NCBI RefSeq assembly: GCF_020085105.1
Contig: NC_058047.1
Coordinates: 3,291,001-3,355,000 of the forward strand
Length of the DNA stretch: 64,000 nt
Direction: 5' to 3'
DNA from: Siniperca chuatsi
Lineage: Eukaryota; Chordata; Actinopteri; Centrarchiformes; Sinipercidae
A model generated the notes under the pieces. The model made no database searches. It was not told where the DNA came from and saw nothing but the letters and a program-made list of their open reading frames with translations. Below are positions 49,503 to 59,368 of the stretch, piece by piece; the first letter of the stretch is position 1, and the number at the start of each line of letters is the position of its first letter. Position numbers and translations under genes: made by a program.

Positions 49503-51267
49503 GGTTGTTACCTGGCGTAGTTGACCAGACACAGTAAACTGGTCTCCAGCAGCTGAACCACAGCCAATGGACCTGCCACCTCCATCAGAGGCACCTGCAG
49601 ATGTTTTAGAGACGTAGCACAAGTTACTCCCTCTGACGCCCTACAGATCACGTATTTGACCTTTGACCTTCAGTTTCACCCTAAAACCCTGCAGCTCACC
49701 CTGGCAAACACCACAGTGCCCTCTGGGACGGAGCGGAGTGTGACGCCGGAGCAGTCCAGGCCTCGCAGGAACTGGAAGAAGGCGGGGTCGGTGGCCGGGG
49801 GCAGGACAGAGCGCAGGAACTCCACATCTGGATCCACAAAACACGACGTTAACACAACAGCTGGAACGCTGTCAGTAAGAGCGACAAGAGAGGGCATCCT
49901 TCATCCTACAACACATGTGCTGTCACACAAGCACATGCCCTCCATGTGCCCTACCTCCCTCACATGTCCTGTCTCACCACACACACACACACACACAATT
50001 ACAGAGCTAAATCGAATAACTTTCTGTACAGTTAATCTAATCTGGCAGCTACCAACAGACTTCAGTGCTGATTGCAGTGGTGAAAAATTATTTTACTTAA
50101 GTACAATTTAGGTACTTGAGAATGTTATGCTACTTTTTATTATACTCTAACAGAAGTATTAAGATCCCTTACTCAAGGAATAGTACCAATGCAACTAAAA
50201 ACACTCCATTACAAGTAAAAGTCTTTCATTCAAAATCATACTTAAATAAAAGTACTTAACGTATCAAAGCAAAAGTACTCATTCGGCAAGAAAATGACCC
50301 ATCAGAGATATAATATACATGAGTTATTAGAAGATTAATGTTTAGCAGAATAGTTTTTACTGTGTGATATTTCTGCTTATCTGAATATTTCTTTCACCAA
50401 TGGCTGCCTCACTAAGTGCATTTTACTTCTTCAGGTTCAGGTTCCATTTTATGCAGCTTTATGCTTCTACTTCACTACATTTCATTTATTGTACTTTGTA
50501 ATCTACTACATTTCTGTGACAGCTATAGTTACAGATTCAGATTTAACATATGAAACATGATGCACTGTTACATATTAAACTATCCAACTGTATAAAAAAG
50601 TACCAGCTACAACTTTTAAATGCTGCTTCCATGTTAATTCATCTGTAATAACACATCCCATAATATAATTAGTGTTAAATAACACTGTGAAAGTTTCTTG
50701 GCATGCGGTGTGTGCGCTGTTGCTTCATGTCCTGATCCTTACAGCTCACAGAGAGATTACAGATTCTTGTGTGCTAAAGTTCAGAGCTAAACGTCAAAGT
50801 TCACTGAAATACTCCACCGGCATTCATGTTGTCTCAGTGAAACACACACACAGGGGTCGCACGGTGAAGTATTGCGCAACCAATGCGTAAGTGTTTTGGA
50901 GTTTGGAGGAAAGCAATGGCATGCCGAGCTGATGAAAAATAACATGGTCATTAATTAGATTTGGTCATTTGCTGCTGTTTAAATAGTAATAATAGGGATA
51001 CTCAAGGTTGACTTACTCACCTTCGTCTGTGAAGCGAAAGCTGCGCAGGAACAGCAGGCAGTCGTGCAGCCCGGCGAACAGCGAGAAGCCGCCGCCGAAC
51101 GGATTGTCCCTGAAGAAGAGCTCGAAGACGGCGGGCTCCTGGTGCCGGCCGGACCGCCAGTACGCGTACGCCATGGTGAACTGGTACAGGTCCGTCAGCA
51201 GCGGGGGGACCCGCTCCCGGACAGACCGCTCCATAATCCCGCATGTGTTGCTGGACGGCGCTGCCAT
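42571..51267 (-). CDS. naprt: Nicotinate phosphoribosyltransferase (complete, spliced)
   Basis: Cytosolic entry enzyme of the Preiss-Handler route: nicotinic acid + PRPP (+ ATP) to nicotinate mononucleotide, a precursor of NAD. Exons 5' to 3': 51021-51267, 49700-49827, 49512-49594, 49060-49190, 47963-48078, 46721-46917, 45428-45568, 45217-45301, 45014-45094, 44805-44907, 43688-43845, 42809-42916, 42571-42657. All junctions are GT-AG and in phase; 554 residues and 13 exons (human 538 residues, 13 exons). Family motifs: [71 protein letters not shown] (catalytic-loop His about 220), GVRLDSGDL, and [12 protein letters not shown] (phosphate-binding loop). ATG at 51267 ([10 protein letters not shown]) is chosen; the frame upstream opens only with GTG, and a second ATG (MERSV) lies 11 codons in. 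Mammalian YSVWRSGLPNF reads YSVGCSGLLNF here, across an exon junction. Confidence 0.95.
43290..43425 (-). mobile_element. tRNA-derived SINE, internally deleted
   Basis: Read on the minus strand, GGTAGCTCACCCGGTAGAGC is a tRNA A-box region, and the plus strand carries GGGGCTTTTTGCCTTTATTTG and CAGCTGAAGAGAGACAGGAA, the tail module of a common fish tRNA-derived SINE. The B box and middle are missing, joined at ...GGAAATGTACACGGGGCGCG. It lies in the naprt intron between exons 11 and 12. Confidence 0.7.
44371..44736. mobile_element. TA-flanked MITE with long inverted arms in naprt intron
   Basis: Left arm 44371-44443 and right arm about 44662-44736 are inverted repeats. They start C(G/A)GAAGCCCTGAGAGGCAAG and include a 40-bp block identical in both arms, beginning TCTGGTGATCCATTTTC. 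TA dinucleotides flank both ends, fitting Tc1/mariner-type insertion. The interior is short and non-coding. The right end is 67 bp from the splice donor of naprt exon 44805-44907. Confidence 0.85.
45902..46500. repeat. Dispersed 'GTACTT' element (family C) in naprt intron
   Basis: Begins CAGTGGTGGAAGAAGTACTC and ends ...TTTTTTCCACCATTGTG, an inverted repeat of the start. Inside, GAATTTCTCCCCGGGGATCA followed by ATAAAGTCCTATCTTATTTT (about 46208-46247) looks like the 3' tail of an RTE/Rex-type LINE inserted into this copy. Confidence 0.75.
48250..48646 (+). mobile_element. tRNA-derived SINE with 13-bp target duplication
   Basis: Body 48263-48633. The head GGTGGCAGAGCGGCTAAAGC carries the A box and GTGGGTTCGATTCCCGG the B box of RNA polymerase III. 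It is followed by GTCTGCATGTCCTCCCCGTG, GGTTCTCCGGCTTCCTCCCA and a CCAGGGTGTACCCTGCC / GGGATAGGCTCCAG tail ending in (GGAT)n. The direct repeat ATGTTAAGTAAAT occurs at 48250-48262 and 48634-48646. This is a fish SINE with a conserved core (possibly the Mermaid/V-SINE group). It lies in the naprt intron between the exons at 49060-49190 and 47963-48078, about 170 bp from the latter. Confidence 0.9.
49461..49501. repeat. (TG)n microsatellite beside a naprt exon
   Basis: About 20 TG units on plus, (CA)n in the naprt transcript, starting about 11 bp downstream of the exon 49512-49594 donor. Intronic CA repeats next to donors are known in other genes to bind hnRNP L; a role here is inference. Confidence 0.9.
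50070..50660. repeat. Dispersed 'GTACTT' element (family C) in naprt intron 1
   Basis: Begins TGCAGTGGTGAAAAATTATT, contains TCCATTACAAGTAAAAGTCT, AGCAAAAGTACTCATTCGGC and CCAGCTACAACTTTTAAATG. The right end is eroded. Confidence 0.65.
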
Positions 51268-53080
51268 GTTATTCAAACCCTGGTTCACGGTTCACTGATG
51301 CACAGATCTCTGGGACTTGCAGTTCTCCAAAGCCCCGCTGACTCCTTCACCTACTGTGGCAGGAACAGACGGAGACTCTGGCAGAACAGGCGTGATGTGT
51401 GTTTGAAAAAATATGCTGCAATTCCAGTTTCAGATGACACTTTCCAGCGAGCAAATATTGTATTAGATTAGATTTATAATATAATGTAGCCTAGTTGGCT
51501 GACCCTTTTCTGATCACCACGTGCCACAGGTGGAAGTAATACAAACCTTCACTGTGTAAAATGTAAAAATGATAAGCCCTGCAGTCAAAATGTAATATGA
51601 TATTTAGTAATATAGAAACTGTACTTTAGTAACAAAAACGCTCAATTAGGTCCAACTTTACTGTTGGATAGTTTAAACTGCAGCAATCATCATGATCAGT
51701 TTTCTTCATCTGCAAAGTAGATTAAGTAGTAGAGTAAAAGTATAAAACAGCACAAAATGGAAATACTTAGAATGTCAAAGTACCCTATTTGAGTGAATGT
51801 ACTTTGGTACTTTGACAGGGAAGGTGGCAAGATCTGCAGTAGCAATTTCAAATAAAACATTTCCTGTCAAGAATTTAACATAATAAAAAAGAAAGCAAGA
51901 CATTCAGAGTATTTCAATTTATTAAAGACGGATCCGACTGTGTACATTCAGTAGTATATTCTAAAATGCTTGTCATGAGTTTGTTGTTTTATTCCCATTC
52001 ATATAAATACATTTTGTACAGTTCAAATTCTGCTCTATTTGAAGAACATTAAATACTATTTGTTTAAGATTTGTATTTTCTATGCGAACTCACCAGTATG
52101 TCCATTTTGCATATTTAATTATTATTTAGGGGCAGTGGTGGCCAAAAGTTTAGACCGGAAGGTTGCCGGTTCAATCCCCCGGACCAGCAGGATAAATCGC
52201 CTGCCCCTCCCTCATTACCACCCCCTCCAGGTGTGAATGTTTAGAAATGATATAGAGTCAAATTCTGTATAATTCCACTCTGCTGCACACATCTGCTACT
52301 CTGTAAATTTGGCAAAGGAGAAATATGATATGTATTATGTTTTATATTTGTAGGCTATGGATTACTAACCATCTGCACTCAATGTGTCAAGTAACTGCTC
52401 TCTTCTCTTTAGCAAATTTGCTATAATTACCTACTTTGGGTTAATTAAGGTTTCATCTAACAATCAGATTTGCATGTGACTGAATCTTACGTTTAAACGT
52501 GCAGAAACAGTGCCGGCAAGTCTGAGCTGAAGGGACAGTGGTGAGGAAAAGTGACAATGAGTGTGACAACATTAAAATACGAGCTTACGGTCTCTCAGCC
52601 GCTGTAGCTTCATTAGGCTCTGCAACCTGGAGGTCAGGATGATAAATATGTTGTGAGATGATTAACAGGAAGGGAAAGAAAAAATGATATACTTCTGCTA
52701 CACTCAATAACTGGATAGTTATAGCTCTTCAGGACCATAAATAAGATTCAGATTAATCCAGGGAATCTAAAGGGAAGATTTGTTTCGACCTGCGACCTGT
52801 GATGAGGGGTTGCAAGTAGACACTGCTTTGTTTGAGGGGTCTCAAGCCCAAAAAATAAAAAAAGAAGAAGCCAAAAATACTCTGCATCATCAGTGAATAT
52901 GACTTTTCACACATCACATAAATTAGGATAGGAGGACACATCGGCCCAGGCTTCAAACTGTAACAATCACACTGTGATCACAGCTGTGTCCCACTGCCAG
53001 TATGGGACACTGATGATGTCCACACATCTCACAGGATAGCATTTCAAAAGCTAAGGTACACCTTTGACCAGTTCTGGTCA
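51268..53080. other. Intergenic region between c8orf82 and naprt
   Basis: No coding exon is visible. It contains the naprt promoter zone just right of 51267 (no clear TATA box), a family C fragment (about 51530-51830), a tRNA-derived SINE fragment (52127-52260) and the presumed c8orf82 3' UTR. A minus-strand AATAAA is at about 51915. Confidence 0.6.
52127..52260 (+). mobile_element. tRNA-derived SINE fragment
   Basis: GGGGCAGTGGTGGCCAAAAG, then CCGGAAGGTTGCCGGTTCAA and TCCCCCGGACCAGCAGGA: a tRNA-like head with a B box (GGTTCAATCC), typical of a widespread fish SINE. The A-box arm is shortened and the tail is reduced to CCTGCCCCTCCCTC...CCAGGTGTGAATG. Confidence 0.65.
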
Positions 53081-54575
53081 TTATCCCAGTTCTCCCTGCT
53101 GCCCGCTCCCCTCCTCCGTAGTGGGGAAGCATCCTGCGAGCTCATTGGTCAGTGTGTGCTTCTGTCCTCCCCAGAGAAAGTGCGTGGGCTGTCCTGATTG
53201 GCCGTGCTCCGGAGCATAAACAAAGAACGGGCTGAGCTCGATGGCCAGAGCCGACCTGACCAGGCCGACCCCCCCTCCACGCTCTAAGCAGGGGTGGTAA
53301 ACTCGTCCACTAACAGGATGCATGTACAACGCCTCTGGGCGGAACGGGGCGGTCAGCTTCTCGGCCCCGCCGCAGTACGACAGCAGCTCCTGATCTCCCA
53401 TGATTCCCTGCGGCCCGGCAGGACTCTGCAGCAGGTGGGTGAAGACCACAGGACGGTCATCGCAGCGCAGGAAGTTCCTCTCCCTGCCACACAGCGACAA
53501 GAAGGGGAAGTCCTCCTCATACCGACCACTCTGATTTGAACGCAGCCGACTGAAGAAGAAGACCAGGAACTGTTTATCTGGTAAAAAAGAAACAGGGATG
53601 ACGAGGAGCTGCTGAGCAACAAAGCAACAGAAACATCATGCAATGAAAAATATGAGTTTCACTCTGTTGCTAATAATTAGTCAGATCAGAAACATATTAA
53701 AGGCATCGGCAGTAGCTTCACACTTTAACCTGCAGTCAGAGTTGGGTCAGTGTGTTTAGCCTATCATTCAACAATGAATGTATCTACTAACAAGTATTAT
53801 CTGTGTATCACAGCCTGATATATCTTCTTCCTCTGAGCTCCATTGTTGTCCAGAAACTATTAAAACACATCAGTGAGCCGCACTGTTGCACTGGGTGACA
53901 TGTTCCTTCATCACCACGAACAAACACACTGTAGTTTATTCTGACTCAGTCCCACACACACCGTCCTGCTGCCCCAAACACTCACTACAGCACCAAATGT
54001 GGATTAATCCGCTGCTGAAAATAGTCCCCAACAAATGCACTATTTCCTCCTGTTTGTTTGATAAAAACTGCAGCGAGCAGCTGCTTTAGGAAATTACTGA
54101 GCCCTTTTAAACATGAAACTATATATTTGTGAAGTGTTTTTAAAGATTTAAATCTTCAGTAGGAACCAATGGGCTTGGAGCTGAGAGCAGCGGACAGGAA
54201 GTCAGAAAGTACTGAGAGACAGATAAACACATTGTTGGTTTGAGTGTTTTCTTGGGATTCGGTGACAGTAACAAAAACAGGGAATATTGCCAGCCTCTCA
54301 TCTTCTGAGAGAGTGTCAAATCCACTTTTAAAACCTCAACTATTTTAGCAGATATTGTGATTACATGGTGCACATTCCTACATTAATTTGAGTTTTATCA
54401 AATTACCACACAGCAAACCTGATGCTATATAATACTCCAGGAGACAGACTACATTTTGCCCCCCCCATTTTATTCATACAGAGTGTACTCGTTGCGTTGT
54501 GTGTGTTAATGTTTACCTTTGAAGCAGGTGACAAAGTTCTTCACTTTGGTGTCATCGAGGAAAAGCTGCAAGTCG

Positions 54576-54623
<48 letters not shown>

Positions 54624-54868
54624 AACATGTCATGCCAGCAGGATAATCTAACGTTAGATTAGATTTTTTGAAGGTTTTGTTTTGTGTCAGTTTACACACT
54701 CACCTGTCCTTGGTGGTCAACGTAGTAGAAGTATTCTCGGATACGTGGTTCCGGGCTCTGGCCCTGGATGTATGTAGCGGTGGCTCTGGAGGCGGTGTAG
54801 CCGGCGGGCAGGCAGCGCAGAGCGGTCAGACCTCTGCAGCTGAGAGCCGCAGTCCGGAGGAACAACAT
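53081..54868 (-). CDS. c8orf82: UPF0598 protein (C8orf82 homologue), complete
   Basis: Uncharacterised conserved animal protein. Exons 5' to 3': 54704-54868, 54517-54565, 53081-53577, all GT-AG and in phase; 236 residues (human 216). Conserved blocks: YIQGQSPEPRIREYFYYVDH, LFLDDTKVKNFVTCFK, FLVFFFSRLRSNQSGRYE, FPFLSLCGRERNFLRCDDRP, VVFTHLL, GGGVGLVRSALAIELS. The N-terminus MLFLRTAALSCRGLTALRCL is rich in Arg, Leu and Ala and poor in acids, like a mitochondrial presequence; import is inference. ATG at 54868 is the first in frame (upstream the frame opens only with GTG). Stop TAA at 53083-53081. The molecular function is unknown to me. Confidence 0.93.
53765..54330 (+). repeat. Dispersed repeat family B, copy 3 (in c8orf82 intron)
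   Basis: Shares CTACTAACAAGTATTATCTG, ATCAGTGAGCCGCACTGTTG, TGGGTGACATGTTCCTTCAT, AATAGTCCCCAACAAATGCA and GGAACCAATGGGCTTGGAGC with copies 1 and 2. Its core (53929-54001) runs opposite to that of copy 2. Confidence 0.75.
54579..54622. repeat. (AC)n microsatellite
   Basis: About 22 AC units, starting 13 bp upstream of the c8orf82 middle exon (54517-54565). On the c8orf82 strand it is (GT)n ahead of a short CTCGACTTGCAG acceptor region, so its length could influence recognition of that 49-nt exon. Confidence 0.95.
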
Positions 54869-55070
54869 GTATGTATTAGTATGTTCCGGAATAAACACGG
54901 AAACAGAGACGCCGACTAGTGCGCTAACCGGGATTCTCTATTATTAAACGGAGTTACACAACTTAAGCGTGCCCTTGTGTTGTTGTTTACAGCAGCTGCG
55001 TCAGCGCGGAGAGCTACAACCCGGAAGACTTTAACTGTTGCAACAGCACGCCACTTTCTGACTGCGGCCG
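54869..55070 (-). promoter_or_regulatory. Probable c8orf82 promoter
   Basis: A GC-richer stretch immediately upstream of the c8orf82 ATG with TGCGTCAGCGCGG and AACCCGGAAGACT (an ETS-type CCGGAAG motif). No TATA box is visible. The start site is not determinable. Confidence 0.35.
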
Positions 55071-55789
55071 CCTAGTGGACATTGATGATACTTAGATTAT
55101 GATAGTAATATTCAGACTTCATACAATACAAAGGCAATATATTACATCCAAGGTCTAATAAGGTAGAAAAAAAGTGCAGGGTTTACATACAAAATAATCA
55201 TATAACGTTTTTGAAAAGCTCTGTTCCTCTTATTTTTAATGGAATATGAATAAACCATTTGCAAATAATATGAAAGAAAATACCAATAATTAATAATAAT
55301 TAATAATTAATTTAAATTGAATTAGGTGCTGGTCTCTCCCCTCCCTTTCCCTGTTTTACTTTGTTTTTTAAAAACTTATAAAGTCTTTTGTTATTATTAT
55401 CAATCAGTCGAACTTTATTTTTATATAATACAGTACAATACTTAACAGGTGGACTGACAAAACCAAAAGATATTCTGTTTACTATCATATATGACAGAGA
55501 AAAGCATCAAATCATGACACTGGGAAAGCTGCAACAATGTTTGTCATTTTTCCTTGAATAATGACTAAAAAGATTAATCAATTGTCAGAGTTTTCTGTCT
55601 TAATCTAATCGACTAATTGTTGCAGCTTATAGTAGGTTGCCTGAAGGTCACCGGCCTTTTCAGCGCCAGCCAGTGACTTAAAAAAACACGAGAGCACACA
55701 ACAGCGCGCTTCAGGGAGCTCCGTGTAAATCTCCTGGCTTATAAAGAGAAGCACATTAACAACAACATTCCTCTAGTTACAACACAGCA
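55071..55789. other. AT-rich spacer between c8orf82 and the minisatellite
   Basis: No coding exon is visible. It contains a short family A fragment (55540-55630, ending CGACTAATTGTTGCAGC) and (TAAT)-rich sequence near 55285-55315. Confidence 0.6.
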
Positions 55790-57922
55790 ACAGACAGACA
55801 GGCTGCAGGCAGACAGACAGGCTGCAGGCAGGCAGGCTGCAGGCACAGAGGCTGCAGACAGACAGACAGGCTGCAGGCAGACAGACAGGCTGCAGACAGG
55901 CAGGCTGCAGGCACAGAGGCTGCAGACAGACAGACAGGCTGCAGGCAGACAGACAGGCTGCAGACAGGCTGCAGACAGGCAGGCTGCAGGCACAGAGGCT
56001 GCAGACAGACAGACAGGCTGCAGGCAGACAGACAGGCTGCAGACAGGCAGGCTGCAGGCACAGAGGCTGCAGGCAGGCAGACAGGCTGCAGGCAGGCAGA
56101 CAGGCTGCAGACAGGCAGGCTGCAGGCACAGAGGCTGCAGGCAGGCAGACAGGCTGCAGACAGGCAGGCTGCAGGCACAGAGGCTGCAGACAGACAGACA
56201 GGCTGCAGGCAGACAGACAGGCTGCAGACAGGCAGGCTGCAGGCACAGAGGCTGCAGACAGACAGACAGGCTGCAGGCAGACAGACAGGCTGCAGACAGG
56301 CAGACAGGCTGCAGACAGGCAGGCTGCAGGCACAGAGGCTGCAGACAGACAGACAGGCTGCAGGCAGACAGACAGGCTGCAGGCAAACAGGCTGCAGACA
56401 GGCTGCAAACAGACAGGCTGCAGGCAGACAGGCTGCAGGCAGACAGACAGGCTCCAGACAGACAGACAGGCTCCAGACAGACAGACAGGCTGCAGACAGA
56501 CAGACAGGCTGCAGACAGGCAGGCCGCAGACAGAGAGGCTGCAGACAGACAGACAGGCTGCAGGCAGACAGACAGGCTGCAGACAGACAGGCTGCAGACA
56601 GAGAGGCTGCAGACAGACAGACAGGCTGCAGACAGACAGACAGGCAGCAGGCAGACAGACGGGCTGCAGATAGGCAGACAGGCTGCAGGCAAACAGGCTG
56701 CAGACAGGCAGGCCGCAGACAGGCTGCAAACAGACAGGCTAAAGACAGGCTGCAGGCAGACAGACAGGCTCCAGACAGACAGACAGGCTGCAGATAGGCA
56801 GACAGGCTGCAGGCAAACAGGCTGCAGACAGGCTGCAAACAGACAGGCTGCAGACAGGCTCCAGACAGACAGACAGGCTGCAGACAGGCAGGCCGCAGAC
56901 AGGCTGCAAACAGACAGGCTGCAGACAGGCTCCAGACAGACAGACAGGCTGCAGACAGGCAGGCCGCAGACAGAGAGGCTGCAGACAGACAGAGAGGCTG
57001 CAGGCAGACAGACAGGCTGCAGACAGACAGGCTGCAGACAGACAGACGGGCTGCAGATAGGCAGACAGGCTGCAGACAGACAGACAGGCTGCAGGCAGAC
57101 AGACAGGCTGCAGATAGGCAGACAGGCTGCAGATAGGCAGACAGGCTGCAGACAGACAGACAGGCTGCAGGCAGACAGACAGGCTGCAGATAGGCAGACA
57201 GGCTGCAGAAAGACAGACAGGCTGCAGACAGGCTGCAGGCAGACAGGCTGCAGACAGACAGGCTGCAGGCAGGCAGACAGGCTGCAGAAAGACAGACAGG
57301 CTGCAGGCAGACAGGCTGCAGACAGACAGGCTGCAGGCAGACAGGCTGCAGGCAGGCAGACAGGCTGCAGACAGACAGAGAGGCTGCAGATAGACAGACA
57401 GGCTGCAGACAGACAGGCTGCAGGCAGGCAGACAGGCTGCAGACAGACAGACAGGCTGCAGGCAGACAGACAGGCTGCAGACAGACAGGCTGCAGATAGA
57501 CAGACAGGCAGCAGGCAGACAGACAGGCTGCAGACAGACAGGCTGCAGGCAGGCAGACAGGCTGCAGACAGACAGACAGGCTGCAGGCAGACAGACAGGC
57601 TGCAGACAGACAGGCTGCAGATAGACAGACAGGCAGCAGGCAGACAGACAGGCTGCAGACAGGCTGCAGACAGACAGGCTGCAGGCAGGCAGACAGGCTG
57701 CAGACAGACAGACAGGCTGCAGACAGACAGGCCGCAGACAAAGAGGCTGCAGACAGACAGGCTGCAGATAGACAGACAGGCAGCAGGCAGACAGACAGGC
57801 TGCAGACAGGCTGCAGGCAGACAGGCTGCAGACAGACAGGCAGGCAGACAGACAGACTGCAGACAGACAGGCTGCAGACAGACAGGCAGGCAGACAGACA
57901 GGCTGCAGACAGACAGACAGAC
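55790..57922. repeat. 2.1-kb minisatellite of GGCTGCAG(RCAG)n units
   Basis: An almost unbroken array in which each unit is GCTGCAG followed by tetranucleotides of the CAGR register. Units are 11, 15 or 19 bp (GCTGCAGACAG, GCTGCAGACAGGCAG, GCTGCAGACAGACAGACAG and variants). Higher-order blocks are visible: about 68 bp, marked by the variant GGCACAGAG (55830-56340), and a 125-bp block repeated from about 57496 to 57621. The minus strand has no stop codon in any frame across most of the array because its words (CTGT, CTGC, CAGC) cannot form one. The long open frames there are artefacts. It ends about 270 bp before the likely marveld3 first exon. Confidence 0.95.
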
Positions 57923-58189
57923 TTGAAAGCCCCACCCCCTCCAAAAAGCAGAGTATAAACAGAGGCTCCTTTGGCTTCCCAGATGGGACTGACAACACAC
58001 AAAGCGGCTGATTCAGAGAGCTGAACTTCACCCAAAAGCCCCTCAGTAGCAGTGAAGCTCCAGCTGTTACCCATCCGCCTCCCTGAACCTGTATGCTTCT
58101 CTTCCGCCTTCCTCCACCTCTTGCAGGTTAGGGTGGAGCTGTTTCTACCTGGACTCTGACAACAGACAGGAGAGTAATTAAAGGATTCA
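57923..58189 (+). promoter_or_regulatory. Probable marveld3 promoter
   Basis: Unique sequence between the minisatellite and the presumed first exon, moderately GC-rich, with TTGCAGGTTAGGGTGGAGCT. AACAATGGCGGTATAG at 58189-58204 resembles the YY1 motif often found just downstream of TATA-less start sites. Assignment to marveld3 is by position. Confidence 0.4.
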
Positions 58190-58241
58190 ACAATGGCGGT
58201 ATAGTCGGACTTCGGAGTGCTCTCGTCGACATATTTTCACA
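58190..58241 (+). other. marveld3: Presumed non-coding first exon of marveld3
   Basis: GTCGACATATTTTCACA is followed by GTAAGTTTAT, a strong donor at 58242. The first coding exon begins after TTTCTTTCAG at 58711 with ten untranslated bases before its ATG. Pairing the two is the simplest model; the left border is unknown. Confidence 0.5.
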
Positions 58242-58720
58242 GTAAGTTTATCTTAGATTGTTAACGGTTGAACTAATTCTGCGCGCGCCATTAGACAAGT
58301 TATTTAAAGCTAATTAAACGAGCTAATCATCTCCGGAGCGGTGTTTTTCCTGTTTTTTTGTCCACTTTTTAAACTACAAACCTGCTCCACGGTTGCTTGA
58401 GATTAAGTTTAGGAAGTTTCCTTGTTGAGACAACTGCGTTTTTGGTTTGTTTTTCATTATAAATAGTCTCTGATGATGATGATAGTAAAATAACGTCGTT
58501 TATGGCGATAAGCTAAAGCCAACGGTAGCTTCTTAAGGAAGCCGACTTTGTCTATTATTTGAAATTAACCTTAAAAAAACTAATTTTAATATTCATAAAA
58601 TACCTTTTCGTATGATAACTATCGATTCGCCGTTTCCTGTATAGTAACTTTGACAGTTTCTGTATTGTTCAAAGGTCATTTCTGTGTCCAAACGTATCGC
58701 TTTCTTTCAGATCAGCAGGT

Positions 58721-59307
58721 ATGAGCCAGCCGCCCCGTTCAAACCGGGGCCACCGGGAGAGAAACGGAGACCACCGACACCGAGACTCCCGCGATGACAG
58801 ACGTTCATCACCCGACAGGTGTGGTTAACGTCATTAAATATCATAAAACCCATCGGTTTGTGCTGCAATAATATCATTGTCCTACCTGCGTTCTGAGTTC
58901 ATAAATGAAAGGATGGCAGGAGTAAGTGTCGAGTTTAAAACTCCTTGTTTTTAGTCGTCTTTCCTTCATTTTGTCAATTTGTGATTCTTTTAAGTGGTTT
59001 CAAATAAAAAAATGAAATGTATCCATAAAGACAATGAAACCTCGATTCTTAGATAACCTTAGAAATAATTCTTAGATACATTTAAAACCAGGGTCATACA
59101 CACTAGAGTCTTATGATACATAAATAGGCATCACTTTGCATCACTAATGTACAGTGTATTATTGTTATTATTATTATTATTACTACAGGTCACATTATAC
59201 ATCATCATAAATTCAGCCAATATTCTCAGATGCTATATAACCTATATATATATTTTATTTTGTTTGTCACCTATCTCCTGTCCATATCTCATGCAATTTC
59301 CCACTGG

Positions 59308-59368
<61 letters not shown>

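Noticed and set aside
55790..57922. CRISPR-like or protein-repeat array
   Set aside because: There are no constant repeats separated by unique spacers; the sequence is a simple tetranucleotide-based minisatellite in a vertebrate genome.
55739..58074. Minus-strand open frames of 753, 765, 430 and 318 codons rich in Cys, Leu, Ser and Ala
   Set aside because: They are translations of the minisatellite in three different frames. The repeat words cannot form stop codons on that strand, so length carries no evidence of coding.
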